Shown here piece by piece: positions 61,235 to 64,000 of a stretch of DNA of 64,000 nt. Source of the DNA: Psychroflexus lacisalsi (GTDB taxonomy: Bacteria; Bacteroidota; Bacteroidia; Flavobacteriales; Flavobacteriaceae). A model generated the notes under the pieces. That model worked only from the letters and a program-made list of their open reading frames with translations. It did no database searches and was not told the DNA's origin. Each line of letters opens with the position of its first letter. Positions within the stretch are counted from its first letter, which is position 1. Position numbers and translations under genes: made by a program. The stretch spans positions 868,001 to 932,000 of the forward strand of contig NZ_JAIQYZ010000001.1 in the NCBI RefSeq assembly GCF_020164495.1, in the 5' to 3' direction.

Positions 61235-64000
61235 ATGCTAGAGAAAAAAATCAAAGATATATTGTTTTCAACACGATTGATGGCAGTACTTTTTATCATT
61301 TATGCGGTTGCTATGGGTGTTGGTACTTTTATTGAAAATTCTTACACAACTGTTACCGCCAGAGAATGGATATACGACGCCTGGTGGTTTGAGGTGATTA
61401 TGGTATTTTTTGTCATCAACTTCATTGGGAATATCTTCAGATATAAATTGTTGCGGAAAAAGAAATGGACCACGCTACTACTTCACTTATCATTCATCTT
61501 GATTTTAGTAGGTGCTTGGGTGACACGTTACATTGGAGAAGAAGGTATTATGCCAATTCGGGAAGGTGAAGTTGAAAATACAATGCTTTCAGAGAAAACT
61601 TATTTGTCAACTTTTATCGATGGTGAGATTGATGGAGAACCTTTGCGAAAAAAGCAAGATTTCAATATTAATCTTGGACCTGCGATCACTGCGGGAAAAA
61701 CGATTAAGACAGATTACAATGGAACGCCAGTTAAAATAGAATTTCTTGAATTTATTCAGGGTGCAGAAGAAGGAGTTGTAGAAGACGAAACAGGAGACTA
61801 TTTCCTTAAGATTGTTGAAGCTGGAGAAGGCAATAGACATGATCACTTTTTGAAAGCTGGTGAAGTTGCCAATATTCATAATATTCTATTTGCTTTCAAT
61901 AAACAAACAGATGGAGCCATCAATATAGTAGGGAATAATGAGGTAGGTTTTACCATCACTTCACCATTTGAAGGGGACTGGATGCGAATGGCTGATCAGG
62001 AGAAGGGACAGCTGACTGTAGATTCTATTCAGGATTTACAATTGCGATCTTTATATAACGTTGGAGGAATGCAGTTTGTGATTCCCGATCCAGCAATCAA
62101 GGGACGATACGATTTAGTTCAAAAAGAAATGGTAACCAAAAATGATCCTGATGGTATTTTCGTTCAAGTGACCGCCAACGGCGAAACTAAAAAATTAGGA
62201 TTGCTTGGAGGCAAAGGTTATCAGATGGATATGAAAAAACTAAGTGTTGGTGATTTTGAAGTTTATATGAGTTATGGCAGTAAAGATGTAGAACTCCCAT
62301 TTGCTTTAAAACTCAACGATTTTATCGCTAAAAAGCATCCTGGAACTGAAGGCAGGCCACAGCCAAGTTATGAGTCCTTTATGAGCCAAGTGGAAGTTGT
62401 AGATGGCAGCAATTCTTATCCTTATGATATTTATATGAATCATGTTTTAGACCATAAGGGCTATCGTTTTTTCCAATCTTCTTTTGATCCTGATGAAGGA
62501 GGAACCATCTTATCTGTAAACAATGACTGGTGGGGCACTTGGATAACTTATATAGGTTACTTTTTATTATACCTAGGAATGATGGCTATATTGGTGGATA
62601 GAGGTTCGAGATTTGGAGATTTAAGGAAAAAATTAGATAAAATCAAACAGAAGAAAGCAAAATTAGCTAGTTTATTTATTTTGTTGTTTGGAATGACTGG
62701 TTTTGCTCAAACTCAAAATGGTAATGTTGTTGAGGAGCCTAACCAAGCTCAAGATAGCATAGCAAATGTGGATCACGGACATGAAATGATTCCTGAAGTC
62801 GATTATGACAAGGTCATCAAAATGATTCAGGCCAATAAAGTAGACAAGAAGCATGCTGCCAAATTTGGTAAACTTATCATCCAAGATTATGGTGGTAGAA
62901 TGAAACCTATCAATACGTATTCTTCGGAGTTACTTAGAAAACTTGGTAAAAAAGATGAGTATAATGAATTGAATAGTGATCAGGTTTTGCTTTCAATGGT
63001 GGAGAATCCCAATATCTGGTATTCGGCACCTCTTATTTCAATTAAGGCTAAAAATGACAGTTTACATCATGTTCTTGGTGTTAAAGAAGAAATAGAATAC
63101 GTTTCTTTAACTGATTTTTTCGAACCTAAAACTGCAGAATATAAACTAGGAAAGTATCTGGACGACGCATACAAAGCAGCTGTCCCAAATCAATTTCAAA
63201 AAGACTTTATCACCGCAGATGAAAAGGTGAATTTGATATACAATACTTTACTTGGCAAGCAATTCAAAATATTCCCGATACCAGATCATCCGAATAATAA
63301 GTGGGTAGCTTTTACAGAGCTCGATGAGGAAAGATATTTTACTGGTGTTGATACGCTTTACACTAAGCAAATCTTACCACTCTACATGCAGTCCTTAAGG
63401 AGTGCTAGGCAAACAGGCGATTATGAACAATCAAATGAACTGCTTTTAAGTCTTAAGTCATTTCAAAAAAAGTATGGCGAAGAAGTTATGCCAGCTGAAG
63501 ACAAGGTGAAAGCTGAAATTCTTTATAATAAAATTGATATTTTCAATATCCTTTTCCAACTGTATCTTTACGTGAGTTTGATCATGATCGTATTTGTAAT
63601 CATGAGAATTTTTAAAGAAAATAAGCTCAATAAATATGTAATTATCACGAGTAAAGTTTTTCTCATTATTTTATTTATTGCTCACACTGCTGGACTTGCT
63701 GCGCGTTGGTATATTTCAGGACATGCTCCTTGGAGTAATGCATATGAAAGCATGATTTATGTGGCTTGGGCTACCATGTTTTTTGGTTTGGCGTTTGGAC
63801 GTAAAAGTGATCTGACGATGGGGTCTACTGCCTTTGTAACTTCCATTATACTTATGGTAGCGCACTGGAACTGGTTAGATCCAAGCATTGGTAATTTGCA
63901 ACCTGTTTTAGATTCTTATTGGTTAATGATTCATGTGGCTGTTATTGTAGGAAGTTATGGTCCGTTTGCATTGGGAGCCATAATTGGTTTAGTTTCTCTC
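61235..64000 (+). CDS. ccsBA: Fused cytochrome c maturation protein CcsBA (partial)
   Basis: System II cytochrome c synthase that moves haem across the membrane and attaches it to apocytochromes. From ATG 61235 the ORF runs 922 codons to the window end without a stop. The N-terminal ResB/CcsB part starts with helices (LFSTRLMAVLFIIYAVAMG, WWFEVIMVFFVINFIGNIF), then a large periplasmic domain up to about 430. An internal signal-like helix (residues 474-492, ending LFGMTGFAQTQ) follows. The C-terminal CcsA part has the haem-handling tryptophan-rich block HAPWSNAYESMIYVAW at 830-845, then further helices. The C-terminus is outside the window. Confidence 0.93.
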   Translation, partial: MLEKKIKDILFSTRLMAVLFIIYAVAMGVGTFIENSYTTVTAREWIYDAWWFEVIMVFFVINFIGNIFRYKLLRKKKWTTLLLHLSFILILVGAWVTRYIGEEGIMPIREGEVENTMLSEKTYLSTFIDGEIDGEPLRKKQDFNINLGPAITAGKTIKTDYNGTPVKIEFLEFIQGAEEGVVEDETGDYFLKIVEAGEGNRHDHFLKAGEVANIHNILFAFNKQTDGAINIVGNNEVGFTITSPFEGDWMRMADQEKGQLTVDSIQDLQLRSLYNVGGMQFVIPDPAIKGRYDLVQKEMVTKNDPDGIFVQVTANGETKKLGLLGGKGYQMDMKKLSVGDFEVYMSYGSKDVELPFALKLNDFIAKKHPGTEGRPQPSYESFMSQVEVVDGSNSYPYDIYMNHVLDHKGYRFFQSSFDPDEGGTILSVNNDWWGTWITYIGYFLLYLGMMAILVDRGSRFGDLRKKLDKIKQKKAKLASLFILLFGMTGFAQTQNGNVVEEPNQAQDSIANVDHGHEMIPEVDYDKVIKMIQANKVDKKHAAKFGKLIIQDYGGRMKPINTYSSELLRKLGKKDEYNELNSDQVLLSMVENPNIWYSAPLISIKAKNDSLHHVLGVKEEIEYVSLTDFFEPKTAEYKLGKYLDDAYKAAVPNQFQKDFITADEKVNLIYNTLLGKQFKIFPIPDHPNNKWVAFTELDEERYFTGVDTLYTKQILPLYMQSLRSARQTGDYEQSNELLLSLKSFQKKYGEEVMPAEDKVKAEILYNKIDIFNILFQLYLYVSLIMIVFVIMRIFKENKLNKYVIITSKVFLIILFIAHTAGLAARWYISGHAPWSNAYESMIYVAWATMFFGLAFGRKSDLTMGSTAFVTSIILMVAHWNWLDPSIGNLQPVLDSYWLMIHVAVIVGSYGPFALGAIIGLVSL

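Noticed and set aside
1-64000. CRISPR arrays, insertion sequences, prophage or integrase genes
   Set aside because: No regularly spaced repeats, transposase or phage motifs, or att-like duplications were seen; gene content and codon use look uniform.
1-64000. tRNA or rRNA genes
   Set aside because: All gaps over about 100 bases were read for cloverleaf ends (CCA, TTC loop) and none was found.

Overview
The window is chromosomal DNA of a member of the Bacteroidetes, most likely a marine or halotolerant Flavobacteriaceae. The evidence is low GC, very compact gene packing, many short lipoproteins whose signal ends in an S-C or S-S-C lipobox, start regions without Shine-Dalgarno sequences, repeated TAnnTTTG promoter elements (the Bacteroidetes -7 box), and family types typical of this phylum (DUF4136, DUF5522, DUF2911, fused CcsBA, fused branched-chain E1 alpha/beta, MutS2 without Smr). 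The genus cannot be fixed from the sequence alone. No insertion sequence, prophage, CRISPR array, tRNA or rRNA was seen, and no gap between genes exceeds about 300 bases.

Layout. 1-3.8 kb: prfB (minus, cut by the window edge, with a programmed +1 frameshift), threonine aldolase, a structured intergenic element, fructose-6-phosphate aldolase, an SDR and the small SRP RNA with its own promoter and T-run. 3.8-12.6 kb: two lipoproteins, glyA, fumarylacetoacetase, a DCC thiol protein, mutS2 and ung. 12.6-18.1 kb: a small membrane protein, an orphan cytosolic binding-protein-like protein, a nucleoside phosphorylase, a SUI1 factor, an Fe(II) dioxygenase and the fused E1 of a branched-chain 2-oxoacid dehydrogenase. 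18.1-19.5 kb: a DUF1328 mini-protein, a lipocalin-like lipoprotein and an OmpA lipoprotein.

19.6-26.1 kb is the most distinctive part: one tightly coupled nine-gene operon with an FAD oxidoreductase, a methyltransferase, a type III polyketide synthase, an enoyl reductase, a FabZ-like dehydratase, a ketosynthase, a small membrane protein, an acyl carrier protein and a phosphopantetheinyl transferase. It reads as a dedicated acyl-ACP supply line feeding a type III PKS, with tailoring to a methylated, oxidised aromatic lipid or pyrone. The product is not known to me.

26.2-38 kb: a secreted protein, recQ, an Rrf2 regulator, an SLC13 permease, a DoxX/DUF2752/CD225 membrane trio, hemL, a LysM glucosaminidase, an ACC-deaminase-like PLP enzyme, DUF5522, DUF4136, a GreA/B factor and an esterase. 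38-51.4 kb: a GH113-like enzyme, a menaquinone group (thioesterase-menF-menD), an S1-domain protein, a tryptophan dioxygenase, trxB, aroB, proline dehydrogenase, DinB, xseA-xseB and kdsA. 51.4-64 kb: DUF2911, an SSS symporter with an overlooked 37-residue membrane partner and a PIG-L deacetylase, then an operon of DUF2520-kdsC-ubiA-maf-lipoprotein-mscS, and the start of a fused CcsBA cytochrome c maturation gene cut by the window end.

Most of the content is housekeeping: one-carbon metabolism, Kdo (kdsA, kdsC), menaquinone plus cytochrome c respiration, aromatic amino acid breakdown and DNA repair. Several convergent gene pairs share stop codons or place a terminator hairpin inside the neighbour's last codons.
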